A stretch of 64,000 nt of DNA from an uncultured Sphingomonadaceae bacterium (GTDB taxonomy: Bacteria; Pseudomonadota; Alphaproteobacteria; Sphingomonadales; Sphingomonadaceae). Of this stretch, positions 24,031 to 34,652 are shown piece by piece. Numbering within the stretch: the first letter of the stretch is position 1; each line of letters opens with the position of its first letter. Both the position numbers and the translations under genes were made by a program. The notes below the pieces were generated by a model that did no database searches, was not told the DNA's origin, and saw nothing but the letters and a program-made list of their open reading frames with translations. Location of the stretch: positions 124,001-188,000 of the forward strand of contig CAIQHF010000051.1 in NCBI GenBank assembly GCA_903871605.1, in the 5' to 3' direction.

Positions 24031-24045
24031 GAACATAATAAGAAC
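24031..24045. promoter_or_regulatory. SOS (LexA) box between divergent SRAP genes
   Basis: GAACATAATAAGAAC is an exact GAAC-N7-GAAC, the LexA site of alphaproteobacteria. It lies in the 60-base gap between the divergent ATGs at 24022 and 24083. On the minus strand TATTAT/TATGTT, overlapping the box, could serve as -10 for the leftward operon. LexA binding here should repress both directions until DNA damage. Confidence 0.82.
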
Positions 24046-24082
24046 GACCTTGAGTCGCAAGGGATCGAAGACAGGGTGTTTC

Positions 24083-24715
24083 ATGTGCAATGACTATCGT
24101 CTCGAAGTCGAGATCGCCTCGATCGTGGAGGACTTCGACGACCTGAAGATCAAGATCAAGACGCCCGAGGGTACGCCCAACGTGCCCGCGCGCGCCGACA
24201 TAAAGATCAGCGACACTGCACCCATCGTCCGTAGCGTCGAGGGCGAGCGCGGCGTCGGCGAGCTGGTAAACAGGCGATGGAGTTGGCCTGGGCCGACCAA
24301 GAAGCCGGTTTATAACTTCCGTTCCGAAGGCCGCGAGTTCGCATCGGGGCGCTGCCTGATCCTGACCGACGGCTTCTACGAGTTCACCGCGCCGGAGGTG
24401 GCGAAGCAGAAGCTAAAGGACAAATGGCTGTTTACGATGAAGGGCCATCGCTGGTTCTGCATTGCTGGCATCTGGCGATCACATCCCGAGGTCGGCGAAG
24501 CGTTCACGATGCTGACGATGGACGCCGGAGAGGACGTAGCACGCTACCATCATCGCCAGATTATCCCACTTACCTGCGATCAGTGGGCCGATTGGCTCGA
24601 TCCGAATGTGGCTGCCACGGACGTGCTCAAATATCTGCCAAAGGGTAGCTTGTCAGTGACGCGGGTCTATCCCCCACCATCGGCACCAACAGACGAGCCC
24701 GCACTCGCGCTCTGA
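24083..24715 (+). CDS. SRAP (SOS response-associated peptidase-like) abasic-site protein
   Basis: The product is 210 residues starting MCNDYR. Cys2 becomes the N-terminal nucleophile after Met removal. Other family residues are N78 in YNFRSEG, E100 in TDGFYEF and H157 in RYHHRQIIP. YedK/HMCES proteins crosslink to abasic sites in single-stranded DNA, protecting them from error-prone processing. Start ATG 24083 is 38 bases from the SOS box. It forms a divergent pair with the Cys-less paralog and precedes the SOS-controlled imuAB-dnaE2 cassette, so all three groups probably respond to the same damage signal. Confidence 0.92.
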   Translation: MCNDYRLEVEIASIVEDFDDLKIKIKTPEGTPNVPARADIKISDTAPIVRSVEGERGVGELVNRRWSWPGPTKKPVYNFRSEGREFASGRCLILTDGFYEFTAPEVAKQKLKDKWLFTMKGHRWFCIAGIWRSHPEVGEAFTMLTMDAGEDVARYHHRQIIPLTCDQWADWLDPNVAATDVLKYLPKGSLSVTRVYPPPSAPTDEPALAL

Positions 24716-24751
24716 CGCCAGTACGGCTCAGCGTCGGAAGATTCTTCCGGC

Positions 24752-24788
24752 TTGACGATTCGGGAGCGAAGCGGAACATAAAGCGAAC
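24752..24788 (+). promoter_or_regulatory. SOS-controlled promoter of imuA-imuB-dnaE2
   Basis: GAACATAAAGCGAAC at 24774-24788 is an exact GAAC-N7-GAAC LexA box. It overlaps a likely -10 (ACATAA, 24776-24781) placed 18 bases after a -35 TTGACG (24752-24757). The imuA ATG follows 20 bases later. This is the expected architecture for a LexA-repressed mutasome operon. Confidence 0.85.
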
Positions 24789-24807
24789 ACATGAGTCGTT
24801 TCCGCCA

Positions 24808-25584
24808 ATGTCAGCAGTCCCCCCTTTTCAGCACCGGGATCGTTCCGACCAGCTCGCCGCGCTTCGCGCCGAGTTGGCGCACGCGCAGGAAAGTCGTGGC
24901 CCCGCGCTCGCGTTCGGGATCGATGCGCTCGACCGTCGACTTGCCGATCATGGCCTGGATGGCGCTGGCCTTCATGAAATTGCGGCCGCTTCAGCCTCGC
25001 TGAGCGACGATGCCGCGGCAACCTTGTTCACGGCCGGTATCGCGGCGCGTTTCGCATCGCAGCCCGGCTTCACCGTGCTGTGGGTGCTCACGCGGTTCGA
25101 TCTCTACGCGCCAGGGCTGGAGCAGATCGGGCTTGGGCCTGATCGGATATTCTATGCCCAGGGGACGAAGGACGCCGACGTGCTGGCGATGGCCGAGGAT
25201 GGTCTCCGCGACGGCGGGCTCGCTTGCGTCGTGGCCGAGGTGAAGGCGGCCGACCAGACGGCCACGCGCCGCCTTCAACTTGCCGCCAGCGACGGCAAGA
25301 CGCCGATCCTGCTCTATCGCCGGCATCGGTCGCGCGAGCGCTGCCCCCTGTCCGAGCTCTCCGCCGCCATGACCCGTTGGCGTGTCGGCGCGGCTTCGTC
25401 CGAACCCTTGCCACATCCGGGTGTCGGCGGGGCGCGATGGTCGGTCGAGCTGGTCCGCCAGCGAAACGGCAACGCATTTTCCCTCGAGCTGGAGGCGTGC
25501 GATGCCAAGGGTCGCCTCGCTCTACCTGCCGCAGCTCGCGATCGAGCGGCTGCGTCGGGTGGAGCGGCCAGCAAAGCCGCCTGA
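24808..25584 (+). CDS. imuA: ImuA, RecA-like mutasome component
   Basis: The product is 258 residues with a shortened RecA-like fold, without a clear Walker A (GAGLHEIAAASASLSDDAAATLF takes its place). It contains VLWVLTRFDLYAPGLEQIGLGPDRIFYA and DGLRDGGLACVVAEV, typical of ImuA in alphaproteobacteria. ImuA helps deliver the translesion polymerase DnaE2 with ImuB. Start ATG 24808 lies just after the SOS box. The 3' end overlaps imuB by about 80 bases in another frame. Confidence 0.88.
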   Translation: MSAVPPFQHRDRSDQLAALRAELAHAQESRGPALAFGIDALDRRLADHGLDGAGLHEIAAASASLSDDAAATLFTAGIAARFASQPGFTVLWVLTRFDLYAPGLEQIGLGPDRIFYAQGTKDADVLAMAEDGLRDGGLACVVAEVKAADQTATRRLQLAASDGKTPILLYRRHRSRERCPLSELSAAMTRWRVGAASSEPLPHPGVGGARWSVELVRQRNGNAFSLELEACDAKGRLALPAAARDRAAASGGAASKAA

Positions 25585-27325
25585 GGCGTTGCCGGTCCAG
25601 CCCGGCCCACGCTTTCCGGCACCGATCGACGACGATCCCGGCGCCTGCTCGGTCCCGCGCGGCGGCGGCTGGCGTCCCGGCGCGCGCTGGGCGCGCGACG
25701 GGGCGATCAGCGCGAAGCCGAGCCAAGGCGACATCGACGCCTTGCCCGCGCACCAGCGTCCGACAATGCGGGAAATGGGTCGGCGCAGCGAGCATGCTGA
25801 GCATCCCTTCAAGGCGATGCCGCCCGACGAAGGTGCGCCCGGCTCGGCTCGCGTGCAGGCTTCGCCACCGACATGGGCCATGCTGTGGGGTAGGCCGACC
25901 ATTCTGGTCATGCGGACCGGCCAGCGCGACATCGTCACCGCGGCCTGTCCCATCGCGCTGGACCAGGGGCTCAGGCCGGGCATGGCGGCGGCGCACGCGC
26001 GTGCCTTGGTAGCGGATCTGGAAGTTCGCGACGCCGAGCCGGAGAAGGATCGAGCCCTGCTCGATCGCTTCGCGCTCCATGCGGTCGGCCATTGGACGCC
26101 GACGGCGAGCGTCGCCGGGATGGATGGGCTGTGGCTCGACCTCAGCGGCGCCACACATCTGTTCGGCGGCGAACAGCGCTTCTGCCGACGCCTGCTCGGC
26201 TTCCTGCGACGATTGGGCTTTACCGCGACGATCGCGATCGCGGGCACGCCCGGCGCGGCGCATGCGCTCGCGCGCTATCGAGGCGACGCCGTCACGATCC
26301 TGCCGATCGGCGCGGAGACGGAGGCGCTCGCGGAATTACCGCTCGCCGCGCTTCGGCTGGAGCCCGGCGCGCTGGTCGCGGCGGCGCGCTTCGGGCTGGA
26401 ACGGATCGCGGACCTCTACCCGATGCCGCGTGGGCCGCTCGCGCGACGGCTCGGCATGAAGACGGTGGAGCGGCTCGATCAGGCGCGTGGCGTCGTCGGC
26501 GAGCCGATCGTGCCGGTGGTGCCGTTCGAAGCGCCGCGCGTGGAGCGCCGCCTGCTCGAGCCGATCGGCACGGCCGAGGCGATCGCGCAGGTCATCACAG
26601 ATCTCGTCGGCGATATGGTCGATGTCCTTCAGGCGCGCGGCCTCGGCATTCGCGCCGCCGTCCTGAGCTGCGACGTCGTCAACGGCGGCGTGCAGCGGAT
26701 CGGCATCGGCACCGCCAAGGCGACCCGTGATGCCGGGCACCTGACCCGCATGCTCGTGATGCGCATCGAACGGATCGATCCGGGGCTTGGCATCGAGGCG
26801 ATGGCGCTGGCGGCCCCGCGCGTCGAGGATCTCCACCCGGTGTCGTTGGCCGCCGTGCTGGGGGACGCCGATCGCGCACCGGACATCGCGCCTTTGGTAG
26901 ACCAGCTCGGCGGACGTGTCGGTTCGGGAGCGATGTTCCGACTGACGTCGGTCGAAAGCGACGTCCCCGAGCGCGCGATCCAGCGCGTCAAGCCGCTGAG
27001 CGAGACGACAGGCTGGCCAGCGTGGAAACGACCGGTGCGCCTGCTGTCGCGCCCCGAAGCCTTGTCGAACGTCGTGGCGTTGTTGCCCGACCACCCACCG
27101 CGCCGGTTCACTTGGCGCGGCAAGCCCTACCGCGTCGTCGCGGGCGACGGTCCCGAGCGCATCCACGGCGAATGGTGGCGGCGTCCCGGCGAGCTCTGGG
27201 CGGTGCGCGACTATTTCCGGGTCGAAGCCGAGGGTGGCGAGCGCTTCTGGCTGTTTCGTCGGGGCGACGGCGTCGAGACGTCGACCGGCGATCTCAGCTG
27301 GTACGTCCATGGGATGTTCGGCTGA
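25502..27325 (+). CDS. imuB: ImuB, catalytically inactive Y-family polymerase-like protein
   Basis: From ATG 25502 ([17 protein letters not shown]) the product is 607 residues. It follows the Y-family fold ([47 protein letters not shown]) but lacks the DxD carboxylates at the N-terminus (LYLPQ where DinB has D-x-D-x-F), as usual for ImuB. The C-terminal region ([29 protein letters not shown]) contacts partners. It acts as a scaffold binding the beta clamp, ImuA and DnaE2. The stop codon shares bases with the dnaE2 start (TGATG). Confidence 0.92.
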   Translation: MPRVASLYLPQLAIERLRRVERPAKPPEALPVQPGPRFPAPIDDDPGACSVPRGGGWRPGARWARDGAISAKPSQGDIDALPAHQRPTMREMGRRSEHAEHPFKAMPPDEGAPGSARVQASPPTWAMLWGRPTILVMRTGQRDIVTAACPIALDQGLRPGMAAAHARALVADLEVRDAEPEKDRALLDRFALHAVGHWTPTASVAGMDGLWLDLSGATHLFGGEQRFCRRLLGFLRRLGFTATIAIAGTPGAAHALARYRGDAVTILPIGAETEALAELPLAALRLEPGALVAAARFGLERIADLYPMPRGPLARRLGMKTVERLDQARGVVGEPIVPVVPFEAPRVERRLLEPIGTAEAIAQVITDLVGDMVDVLQARGLGIRAAVLSCDVVNGGVQRIGIGTAKATRDAGHLTRMLVMRIERIDPGLGIEAMALAAPRVEDLHPVSLAAVLGDADRAPDIAPLVDQLGGRVGSGAMFRLTSVESDVPERAIQRVKPLSETTGWPAWKRPVRLLSRPEALSNVVALLPDHPPRRFTWRGKPYRVVAGDGPERIHGEWWRRPGELWAVRDYFRVEAEGGERFWLFRRGDGVETSTGDLSWYVHGMFG

Positions 27326-30300
27326 TGCCCCGCTATGTCGAGCTTCAGGTGACGAGTCATTTCTCGTTCCTGCGCGGGAGCAGCTCGCCCGAGGAATTGT
27401 TCGCGGCGGCCAGCCTGCTCGGCCACACCGCGCTCGGCATGGCCGATTGGGGCAGCGTTGCCGGCGTCGTGCGGGGATGGGACGGACAGAAGACGACCGG
27501 CGTCCGCATGATCGCAGGCGCGCGGATCGCGTGTACCGACGGGCGGGCGTTGCTGCTCTACCCGACGGATCGGCCCGCCTGGTCCCGGCTCACCCGGTTG
27601 CTGACGCTTGGCAAGGCCCGCGGCGGCAAGGGGAAGTGCATCCTCGACTGGAGCAACGTCGCCGACCATGCCGAGGGGCTGGTCGCGATCCTCGTGCCCG
27701 ATCTCGCCGACAAAGTGACGGCAGGTCATCTGGCTGACCTTCGGCGCGTGTTCGGGCCAAGCGGCTATCTCGCGCTGTCGCTGCGCCGACGGCCGGAGGA
27801 TGCGGCCCGCCTGCATGCGCTCGACGCGCTAGCGCGGGAGGCCACTGTGCGCTGCGTTGCGACCGGCGCCGTCCTCTACCATGCGGCCGATCGGCGGCCG
27901 CTGCAGGACGTGATGAGCGCGGTCCGCGAGAAGACCACCGTCGATGCGCTCGGCTTCAAGCGCGAGCGCTTCATGGATCGGAACCTCAAGTCGCCCGAGG
28001 AGATGGAGCGCCGGTTCGCGGCCTTCCCCGATGCGATCCAGGCCACCGCCGATATCGCCGCCGCCTGTCAGTTCGATCTCGGCGAGATCCAGTATCAATA
28101 TCCCTATGAGCAGGTGATGGCGGGCCGGACCGCGCAGGAAGCCTTGGCCGGGCTCACCGAGGAGGCAGGCAGCCGGATGTTTCCGGAGGGCCTGCCCAAG
28201 CCGTATCGCGACCAGATCGACCATGAGCTGCGGCTGATCGCCCAGCTCGGCTACGCACCCTACTTCCTGACCGTGAACGCCATCGTCGCCGAGAGCCGCA
28301 GGCGGGGCATCCTTTGTCAGGGGCGCGGGTCGGCCGCGAACAGCTGCGTCTGCTACATGCTCGGCATAACCTCGATCGATCCGATCCAGCACGAATTGTT
28401 GTTCGAGCGGTTCGTCTCCGGCGAGCGCAAGGAGCCGCCCGATATCGACGTCGACTTCGAGCATGAGCGCCGCGAAGAGATCATCCAGTGGATCTATGAG
28501 ACCTATGGCCGCCATCGCTCGGCGCTGACCGCCGTCGTCACGCGCTATCGCACGCGCGGTGCCGTCGCCGAGGTCGGCAAGGCGCTCGGCCTGCCGCGCG
28601 ATCTCACCAAGATGTTGACCGGCCTGGTCTGGGGCTGGTCGATGGACGGCATCTCCGAGGACCAGATCGCCTCGCTCAATCTCAACGCCGATGATCATCG
28701 CCTACGCATGACGCTCGATCTCGCGCGCCAGCTGATCGGCAGTCCACGCCACCTCTCGCAGCATCCCGGGGGCTTCGTGCTTACCCAGGAGCGGCTCGAC
28801 GATCTCGTGCCGATCGAGCCGGCGCGGATGGAAGATCGCCAGATCATCGAATGGGACAAAGACGATATCGACGCGCTCAAGTTTATGAAGGTCGACGTCC
28901 TGGGCCTCGGCATGCTCGGCTGCATGAACCGCGCCTTCAACCTGCTGGAGCAGGACAAGGGGATCACGGTCGGCATGGCCGACCTGCAGGATGACGATCC
29001 CGCCGTCTACGCGATGATCCAGAAGGCCGACACCTTGGGTGTTTTCCAGATCGAGAGCCGCGCACAGATGTCGATGCTGCCGCGGATGAAGCCGACCCGC
29101 TTCTACGATCTCGTCATCGAGGTTGCGATCGTCCGGCCGGGGCCCATCCAAGGGGATATGGTTCATCCTTATCTCCGCCGCCGCGAGGGCAAGGAGAAAC
29201 CCGAATATCCGAAGCCCGAACTGCGTGCCGTGCTCGAGAAGACGTTGGGCGTGCCACTCTTCCAGGAGCAGGCGATGAAGGTCGCGATCGTCGGCGCCGG
29301 CTTCACGCCCGCCGAGGCCGACCAGCTCCGCCGCGCGATGGCGACGTTCAAGCTGACCGGCGGCGTCAGCCATTTTTACGACAAGCTGGTCGGTGGCATG
29401 GTCGAGCGCGGCTATCCCAAGGACTTTGCCGAGCGCACGTTCAAGCAGATCGAGGGGTTCGGCAGTTACGGATTCCCGGAAAGCCACGCCGCGAGCTTCG
29501 CCAAAATCGCTTACGCATCCTGCTGGGTGAAGCATCATCATCCCGACGTCTTCTGCGCGGCCCTGCTCAATGCTCAGCCGATGGGCTTCTACGCGCCCGC
29601 CCAGATCGTCGCCGACGCGCGCAAGCACGGCGTCGAAGTGCGGCCCGTCTCGATCAACCACAGCCATTGGGATTGTACGCTGGAGCCGACGCGCGGTCGC
29701 TACCTCGCTGTCCGGCTCGGCTTTCGACAGGTGCGCGGCCTCGCCAATGTCCACGGCGCCGCCATCGTCGGTGCGCGCGGGCCGGCGGCCTATGAGAGCG
29801 TCGAGGAAGTCTGGCGGCGGGCCGCCACGCCACGTGCCGCGATCGAGCGCCTCGCCGAGGCCGATGCGTTTCACTGCATAGCCGAGAACCGACGGCAGGG
29901 ACTGTGGAAGGTCAAGGGATTGGGCGAAGCGCCGCTGCCGCTGTTCGCCGCCGCCGATGGCCGCGAGGCGAAATTCTCGCCCGAAGGGCTGGAGCCTTCG
30001 GTATCGCTGCGGCCGATGACCGACGGGCGCGAAGTGGTCGAGGATTACCGTTCGCTCAGCCTGTCGCTACGCGGCCATCCACTCCAGTTCCTGCGCGCCG
30101 AACTCGACGCGATGCGGATCGTACGTTGCGCCGATCTCGCCTCCATCCGCGACGGCCGCAACATCGAGGTGGCGGGTGTCATCCTCGTCCGCCAGCGGCC
30201 CGGCTCCGCCAAGGGTGTGCTGTTCGTGACGATCGAGGACGAGACTGGCATCGCCAACGGCATCCTCTGGCCTGATCGCTTCGAAATTTACCGGCGCCAG

Positions 30301-30585
30301 GTCATGTCAGCGTCGATGATCGCGATGCGCGGCCGGCTGCAGAAGGAAGGCGAGGTCATTCATATCATCTGCGATCGTATCATCGACCATGACGACATGC
30401 TGCGCTCGATCGGGCGGACAGCGTTCACCGTCGCGCCGGGGCCGGGCGACGGCGCCACCAACGGCGGCGGTCCCCATCCTCGCGATCCGACATTCCCGCG
30501 CGGACGGACGCTTGGCGCACCTCCGTTCGGGACGGTCGCTGAACAAGAAGAGATTCTGCGAATCCGCAGCCACGATTTTCACTGA
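27325..30585 (+). CDS. dnaE2: error-prone DNA polymerase DnaE2 (ImuC)
   Basis: The product is 1086 residues. It has an N-terminal PHP domain ([23 protein letters not shown]), a polymerase core with the acidic [17 protein letters not shown] motif (about 370-385) and [15 protein letters not shown] (about 600), a helix-hairpin-helix region, and a C-terminal OB fold ([28 protein letters not shown], about 948 onward). The end IRSHDFH is the DnaE2 terminal motif. It is the translesion polymerase of the ImuABC mutasome, responsible for damage-induced mutagenesis. The ATG overlaps the imuB stop. It is expressed from the SOS promoter at 24752. Confidence 0.95.
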   Translation: MPRYVELQVTSHFSFLRGSSSPEELFAAASLLGHTALGMADWGSVAGVVRGWDGQKTTGVRMIAGARIACTDGRALLLYPTDRPAWSRLTRLLTLGKARGGKGKCILDWSNVADHAEGLVAILVPDLADKVTAGHLADLRRVFGPSGYLALSLRRRPEDAARLHALDALAREATVRCVATGAVLYHAADRRPLQDVMSAVREKTTVDALGFKRERFMDRNLKSPEEMERRFAAFPDAIQATADIAAACQFDLGEIQYQYPYEQVMAGRTAQEALAGLTEEAGSRMFPEGLPKPYRDQIDHELRLIAQLGYAPYFLTVNAIVAESRRRGILCQGRGSAANSCVCYMLGITSIDPIQHELLFERFVSGERKEPPDIDVDFEHERREEIIQWIYETYGRHRSALTAVVTRYRTRGAVAEVGKALGLPRDLTKMLTGLVWGWSMDGISEDQIASLNLNADDHRLRMTLDLARQLIGSPRHLSQHPGGFVLTQERLDDLVPIEPARMEDRQIIEWDKDDIDALKFMKVDVLGLGMLGCMNRAFNLLEQDKGITVGMADLQDDDPAVYAMIQKADTLGVFQIESRAQMSMLPRMKPTRFYDLVIEVAIVRPGPIQGDMVHPYLRRREGKEKPEYPKPELRAVLEKTLGVPLFQEQAMKVAIVGAGFTPAEADQLRRAMATFKLTGGVSHFYDKLVGGMVERGYPKDFAERTFKQIEGFGSYGFPESHAASFAKIAYASCWVKHHHPDVFCAALLNAQPMGFYAPAQIVADARKHGVEVRPVSINHSHWDCTLEPTRGRYLAVRLGFRQVRGLANVHGAAIVGARGPAAYESVEEVWRRAATPRAAIERLAEADAFHCIAENRRQGLWKVKGLGEAPLPLFAAADGREAKFSPEGLEPSVSLRPMTDGREVVEDYRSLSLSLRGHPLQFLRAELDAMRIVRCADLASIRDGRNIEVAGVILVRQRPGSAKGVLFVTIEDETGIANGILWPDRFEIYRRQVMSASMIAMRGRLQKEGEVIHIICDRIIDHDDMLRSIGRTAFTVAPGPGDGATNGGGPHPRDPTFPRGRTLGAPPFGTVAEQEEILRIRSHDFH

Positions 30586-30800
30586 GTCCCAAAGCGGCGA
30601 CATTGAAGTTCATCGGCGCATAGCAGAGCACGATCAGGGAATTTGAAGCACGATTTTTCTTAATAAAGAGAATAAAGAAGCATCGCACAGTTGAATGAAA
30701 CGGAGCGCCAACTCCTCCTTCTGCTCAAACGGAATGGTAGTGATAGTAAATGTGCCCAAACGTGTTTTGCTTGCACGAGCGCACCCGTCGACCAGGGGGG

Positions 30801-31715
30801 TCATAATGCGCCGAGCGTATCGGACATCACTTGCTGAGCGAGCTGTAGAGCGCCGATCAGTCCGGCTCGATCTCCGAGACCCGGCGGGCTGACGAAGGTG
30901 TCTTCAAGCACTCCCGCGTCAGTGAGATAGCCGCCGAGCCAATGCCGCATCCGTGCCGCTATCGCGGCATGAAAGCCGGGCGCCTGGGATACGCCACCGC
31001 CGACGACGATACGTCCCACTGAGAGCGTCAGCGCGAGCGTTGCGCAGGCTTGCCCAAGGTAATCGGCGATCAGGTGGTGCGCGACATGATGGTGTGGCAG
31101 CTCGCTGAGAGAGGCTCCCCAGCGCCGCTGTATGGCCGGTCCGGCCGCGAGACCTTCGAGACAATCGCCGTGAAAGGGGCAGCAGCCAGGAAAATTGTCG
31201 TCATCTGGGAGGAGCCGAAGGACACGGACATGCCCAACCTCAGGATGCAGCATTCCGTGAATCAGAGCGCCGCCTGCAACGAACCCGCCGCCGATGCCGG
31301 TCCCGACGGTAAGAAAGGCACCGGACGGTAGTCCCCGCAACGCTCCGAGCAGATGTTCAGCGAGAGCGGCGGCGTTCACGTCCGTATCAAGGCCCACCGG
31401 CAAGCCGAACGCGGAAGCTAGGGGGTCAACAAAACTCGCACCTGACCAGCCAGGTTTAGGCGTCGCGAGCAACCTGCCCCAATCTGGGGCCGCGCGGTTG
31501 ATCCGGATCGGGCCGAATGACGCTACGCCGAACCCTCGCAGCCTGGACCGATACGGTTCAAAGAATGCCAGGATCGAGGTGATGGTGGCTTCCGGCGTCG
31601 TCGTATTCAAGCGGGCCGACGCCAGTATGTCGGTCGCAGTCGCGCCGACCGCCACATTGATTTTGGTCCCGCCTGCCTCGATCCCTCCGAGCAAGCGAGC
31701 AGGTTCCTCAATCAT
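30801..31715 (-). CDS. ROK family sugar kinase (fructokinase-like)
   Basis: The product is 304 residues, with AGGAGG six bases before ATG 31715. The N-terminal ATP-binding loop is GGIEAGGTKINVAVG, the second phosphate motif is GTGIGGGF, and the ROK zinc site is H162, then CCPFHGDCLEGLAAGPA. The EAGGTK form is typical of bacterial fructokinases of the ROK family. It follows a mannitol-type dehydrogenase and a polyol MFS permease on the same strand, so it most likely phosphorylates fructose made from mannitol or another polyol, using ATP, in the cytoplasm. Fifty-two bases separate it from the dehydrogenase gene. Confidence 0.9.
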   Translation of the reverse strand: MIEEPARLLGGIEAGGTKINVAVGATATDILASARLNTTTPEATITSILAFFEPYRSRLRGFGVASFGPIRINRAAPDWGRLLATPKPGWSGASFVDPLASAFGLPVGLDTDVNAAALAEHLLGALRGLPSGAFLTVGTGIGGGFVAGGALIHGMLHPEVGHVRVLRLLPDDDNFPGCCPFHGDCLEGLAAGPAIQRRWGASLSELPHHHVAHHLIADYLGQACATLALTLSVGRIVVGGGVSQAPGFHAAIAARMRHWLGGYLTDAGVLEDTFVSPPGLGDRAGLIGALQLAQQVMSDTLGAL

Positions 31716-31767
31716 CAGCGCCTCCTGCCGTCTGCAGGCTGGATTGAACGCATCCGGCGCGGCGCCG

Positions 31768-33243
31768 TCACTTCGCAGCCTCCGAGTATGACACCAGCGT
31801 CGCAGTAACGCCCCGTTTCCACAGGGTATCAAGCGCGGAAGAAAATGCGTCGCGGAAGCGGCTAGCACGACCGACAGCACCGTATATCGCCTGCTGATCA
31901 AGCCATATGCCGGGATCCATGCGGGCTGCGAGAGCCGCGTCGTTCACCTGATCCCATCGAGGGTCATTGGGCGCAATCGGCGTCCCGTCGTCACGCGTGC
32001 CCGCGCAATAGCGGCACCACAGAGCTGAGGCCAAAGCGAGACCAACCACGGGCAGGCCGCGATCGAGCGCATGCCGGACAGCCGGCACGATGAACTTGGG
32101 CTGGCGATTGGAGCCATCATAGCAAAGGCGATCAATCGTATCGGCGATGTTGGGATTGGCAATACGGCTACACACGATGTTGAAATAGCGGGTCGGTCTC
32201 ATCTCAGGCACGGGCGCGACACCGGGGATGATCTCCTCATGTTGAACCCTTTCCAGCATTTGCATGATCAGAGGGTGAGCCACGGCATCATGTGCATAGC
32301 CGATCCCGATCAACGCCGCTGGATAGGCGATGATGGCGTGGCTGGCATTCAGAACCCGAAGCTTCATGTCTTCGTACGGCGTAACGTCCTTCACAAAGGT
32401 CACGCCGACCGCCTCAAGTTCAGGTCGCCCCTGCGAAAATTCGTCCTCCAGCACCCATTGAATGAAATCCTCGGAGAACACTGGCCATTGGTCCGCGACA
32501 CCATATTCGTCGCGGGCGATCTGGCGCTCACGGTCAGACGTCGCGGGCGTGATGCGGTCGACCATACTGTTGGGGAAGGAGACGTGGGTGTCGATCCAGT
32601 CCGCAAGTTCGGGATCGCGAAGGCGCGCAAGGCCGGTCACCGTGCCGCGCGTGAGCTTGCCGTTATGGGGTAAATTGTCGCAGCTCATCACCGTGAAGGG
32701 CCTAACGTCGGCCGCCCGGCGGAGCTTGAGCGCTTTGACGATGAGACCGAAAACTGTCCGTGGCGTGTCCGGTTCGGCTGCATCCGCCTGAATGGCGCTG
32801 TGGGTAAGATCGAACTGGCCATCCGCGTCGAGGAAGTAACCGCCCTCTGTCACCGTCAACGAGACGATGCGTATCGCAGGGTCAGTCAGCCGCGCGATGA
32901 TCGCCGGTTCGTCGCCGATCGGTAGGAACTCGACCATCGGGCCGATGATCCTCGCCACGCTTCTCGCGGCCGACCGCGTTACCAGCAAGCTCAGATAATC
33001 CTGCTCGATGAGAATGTGCCGAAGGCGCTCTTCGGCGGGCATCACGCCCGCCCCGACGATAGCCCAATCCCGTCCGAGCCCCTTGGCGAACAGGCGATCG
33101 AGGTAGCTGCTCTGATGCGAGCGATGGAAATTGCCTACCCCGAAATGAACGATACCGGCGTGGAGATCTTCACGCTGGTACGACGGCCTGCCCACGTTGG
33201 CGGGAAGCGAGGCGAGCGATTGGAGGGACAACCTCAGGGACAT
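31768..33243 (-). CDS. mannitol dehydrogenase family protein
   Basis: The product is 491 residues of the long-chain mannitol/fructuronate reductase family. The Rossmann entry is HFGVGNFHRSHQ (33-44), followed by TVTEGGYF, SCDNLPHNG (187-195) and the catalytic K294-x4-N299-x2-H302 (KLRVLNASHAIIAY). It oxidises a polyol such as mannitol, arabitol or sorbitol to a ketose with NAD+. UxuB-type fructuronate reductase is the alternative. The neighbouring permease and ROK kinase favour polyol catabolism to fructose 6-phosphate. Confidence 0.92.
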   Translation of the reverse strand: MSLRLSLQSLASLPANVGRPSYQREDLHAGIVHFGVGNFHRSHQSSYLDRLFAKGLGRDWAIVGAGVMPAEERLRHILIEQDYLSLLVTRSAARSVARIIGPMVEFLPIGDEPAIIARLTDPAIRIVSLTVTEGGYFLDADGQFDLTHSAIQADAAEPDTPRTVFGLIVKALKLRRAADVRPFTVMSCDNLPHNGKLTRGTVTGLARLRDPELADWIDTHVSFPNSMVDRITPATSDRERQIARDEYGVADQWPVFSEDFIQWVLEDEFSQGRPELEAVGVTFVKDVTPYEDMKLRVLNASHAIIAYPAALIGIGYAHDAVAHPLIMQMLERVQHEEIIPGVAPVPEMRPTRYFNIVCSRIANPNIADTIDRLCYDGSNRQPKFIVPAVRHALDRGLPVVGLALASALWCRYCAGTRDDGTPIAPNDPRWDQVNDAALAARMDPGIWLDQQAIYGAVGRASRFRDAFSSALDTLWKRGVTATLVSYSEAAK

Positions 33244-33300
33244 TAGGCCACCTTGAATAATGAGCTAGGCGCGCCCTCGGCGCCGCCAACGAGACGCCAA

Positions 33301-34560
33301 TCAGGCGGCTAAGGGCTTTCCATCCCCCGGCGACGTGATCGACAGGCATAGGAATGCGGAGGCCAGATGAAGCGCGGCGTAGATCCACACGACGCCTTGA
33401 ATCCCGAGCGAGCCGATGAACAAAGTACCGACCAGTGGCCCGATCGCGGCTGATGCTCCCGCGCCCAGCGTATAGGCGGACATTGCCTGCCCCTGCCGAT
33501 CCGGCGCCTGCGCTGTCATCATCGGAGGGAGCGCGACATAGCCTGCCAGCGCGATACCATAGATTGCTGCTGCGACGACTGCGATCGGGTAGTTCGATGG
33601 CGCGCTCACGGGCGCGTAATAGAAAACGAGGCAGGCGAGAGCGCAGAACACACCGCCGAGCAAAGCGGTGGATTTGCGCCAGCTCCATCGGTCGCTGATG
33701 ACCCCGACGGCGATGACCGCGGCCATGTTGGCTCCCATCATGATGGATAGGAGGGTCGCCCATTGCTGGAGGCTGAAACCAAGCTTTTGCGTGAAGAATA
33801 TAGGAAAGAAGACCCAGAGGCCGAACTGCGAAGCGGTGTTGATGACCCGCGCGACAGCACCCCGTCCCACGGCCGGGACGGTGAACATGATGGCTATCCC
33901 GCCGGTCAATATGTCCTTGAGCGATCCGCCGCCTCCGGCGCGGAGCGGCAAGCGCCCGGTCTGGTCTCCGATGAGGAACAGCGCGACGGCGGCACCGGTG
34001 CCGACCAAAAGCCAAGACAACCACAAGAGTCCGGCAGGATGCAGGATGGAGAGAAACCTCGCCGCAAGCAGAGAGCCGATCACAGGGTAGCCGGCGGTGA
34101 AGGAGAACCAGAACCAGCCGAGTGCCGTGTTGAGCCGTTGCTTTGGTGAACCGGCGATCAGCCATATCATGAAGCCATACGCAAACAGCGGATAGCCGAA
34201 GCCGCGCAACCCGTATGTAACAATAAGGAGAGCATAGCTCCGTGTGGGAAGCGCTATCGTGAGCATCGCGAGTTGCAGCGCGAGCCAGATGGCGGCTCCA
34301 ATCGCCATCACCTTGCGTGGTCCCCAAAGATCAGACAGTGCCCCGGCCAGGTACGCGCCCACCGCGGCCGCAAGGCCGTAGACGGTGAATGCCGCGCCAA
34401 CCTGCGCTTGGCTGAACCCGAAATCGAAGAACGTCCGCGAAAGGAAGCTCGTCTCCACGCCGTCGCCGATCATGAACAGGAGCAGCCCCGCATACCCCCA
34501 CGCGAACCCGGCCGGGATTCCGATCTTCGAAAGGAATCCCTCCCCCATCGGTCGTTTCAA
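33301..34560 (-). CDS. MFS transporter, polyol permease family
   Basis: About 419 residues with twelve hydrophobic segments. Major-facilitator signatures are GALSDLWGPRKVMAIG after TM2 and GVISDRWSWRKSTALLGG in the second half. The N-terminus (GIPAGFAWGYAGLLLFMIGDGVETSFLSRTF) matches polyol permeases of the RbtT/DalT type. I chose TTG 34560 because GGGAGAG lies six bases upstream. ATGs at 34548 and 34596 are alternatives. It is the first gene of the permease-dehydrogenase-kinase operon and should bring the polyol across the inner membrane. Confidence 0.88.
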   Translation of the reverse strand: MKRPMGEGFLSKIGIPAGFAWGYAGLLLFMIGDGVETSFLSRTFFDFGFSQAQVGAAFTVYGLAAAVGAYLAGALSDLWGPRKVMAIGAAIWLALQLAMLTIALPTRSYALLIVTYGLRGFGYPLFAYGFMIWLIAGSPKQRLNTALGWFWFSFTAGYPVIGSLLAARFLSILHPAGLLWLSWLLVGTGAAVALFLIGDQTGRLPLRAGGGGSLKDILTGGIAIMFTVPAVGRGAVARVINTASQFGLWVFFPIFFTQKLGFSLQQWATLLSIMMGANMAAVIAVGVISDRWSWRKSTALLGGVFCALACLVFYYAPVSAPSNYPIAVVAAAIYGIALAGYVALPPMMTAQAPDRQGQAMSAYTLGAGASAAIGPLVGTLFIGSLGIQGVVWIYAALHLASAFLCLSITSPGDGKPLAA

Positions 34561-34652
34561 GTTGGACTCTCCCTCGCTTCTTTCCCTACGATGCATGAGC
34601 AAAGGTTTTTCCGGATACGTAGATTTTGGGATGGTGGTTTACAGGCTCGGCC

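Noticed and set aside
25088-26263. Minus-strand 391-codon frame across imuA/imuB
   Set aside because: Arg/Ala-rich shadow without domain; imuA and imuB are recognised on the plus strand.
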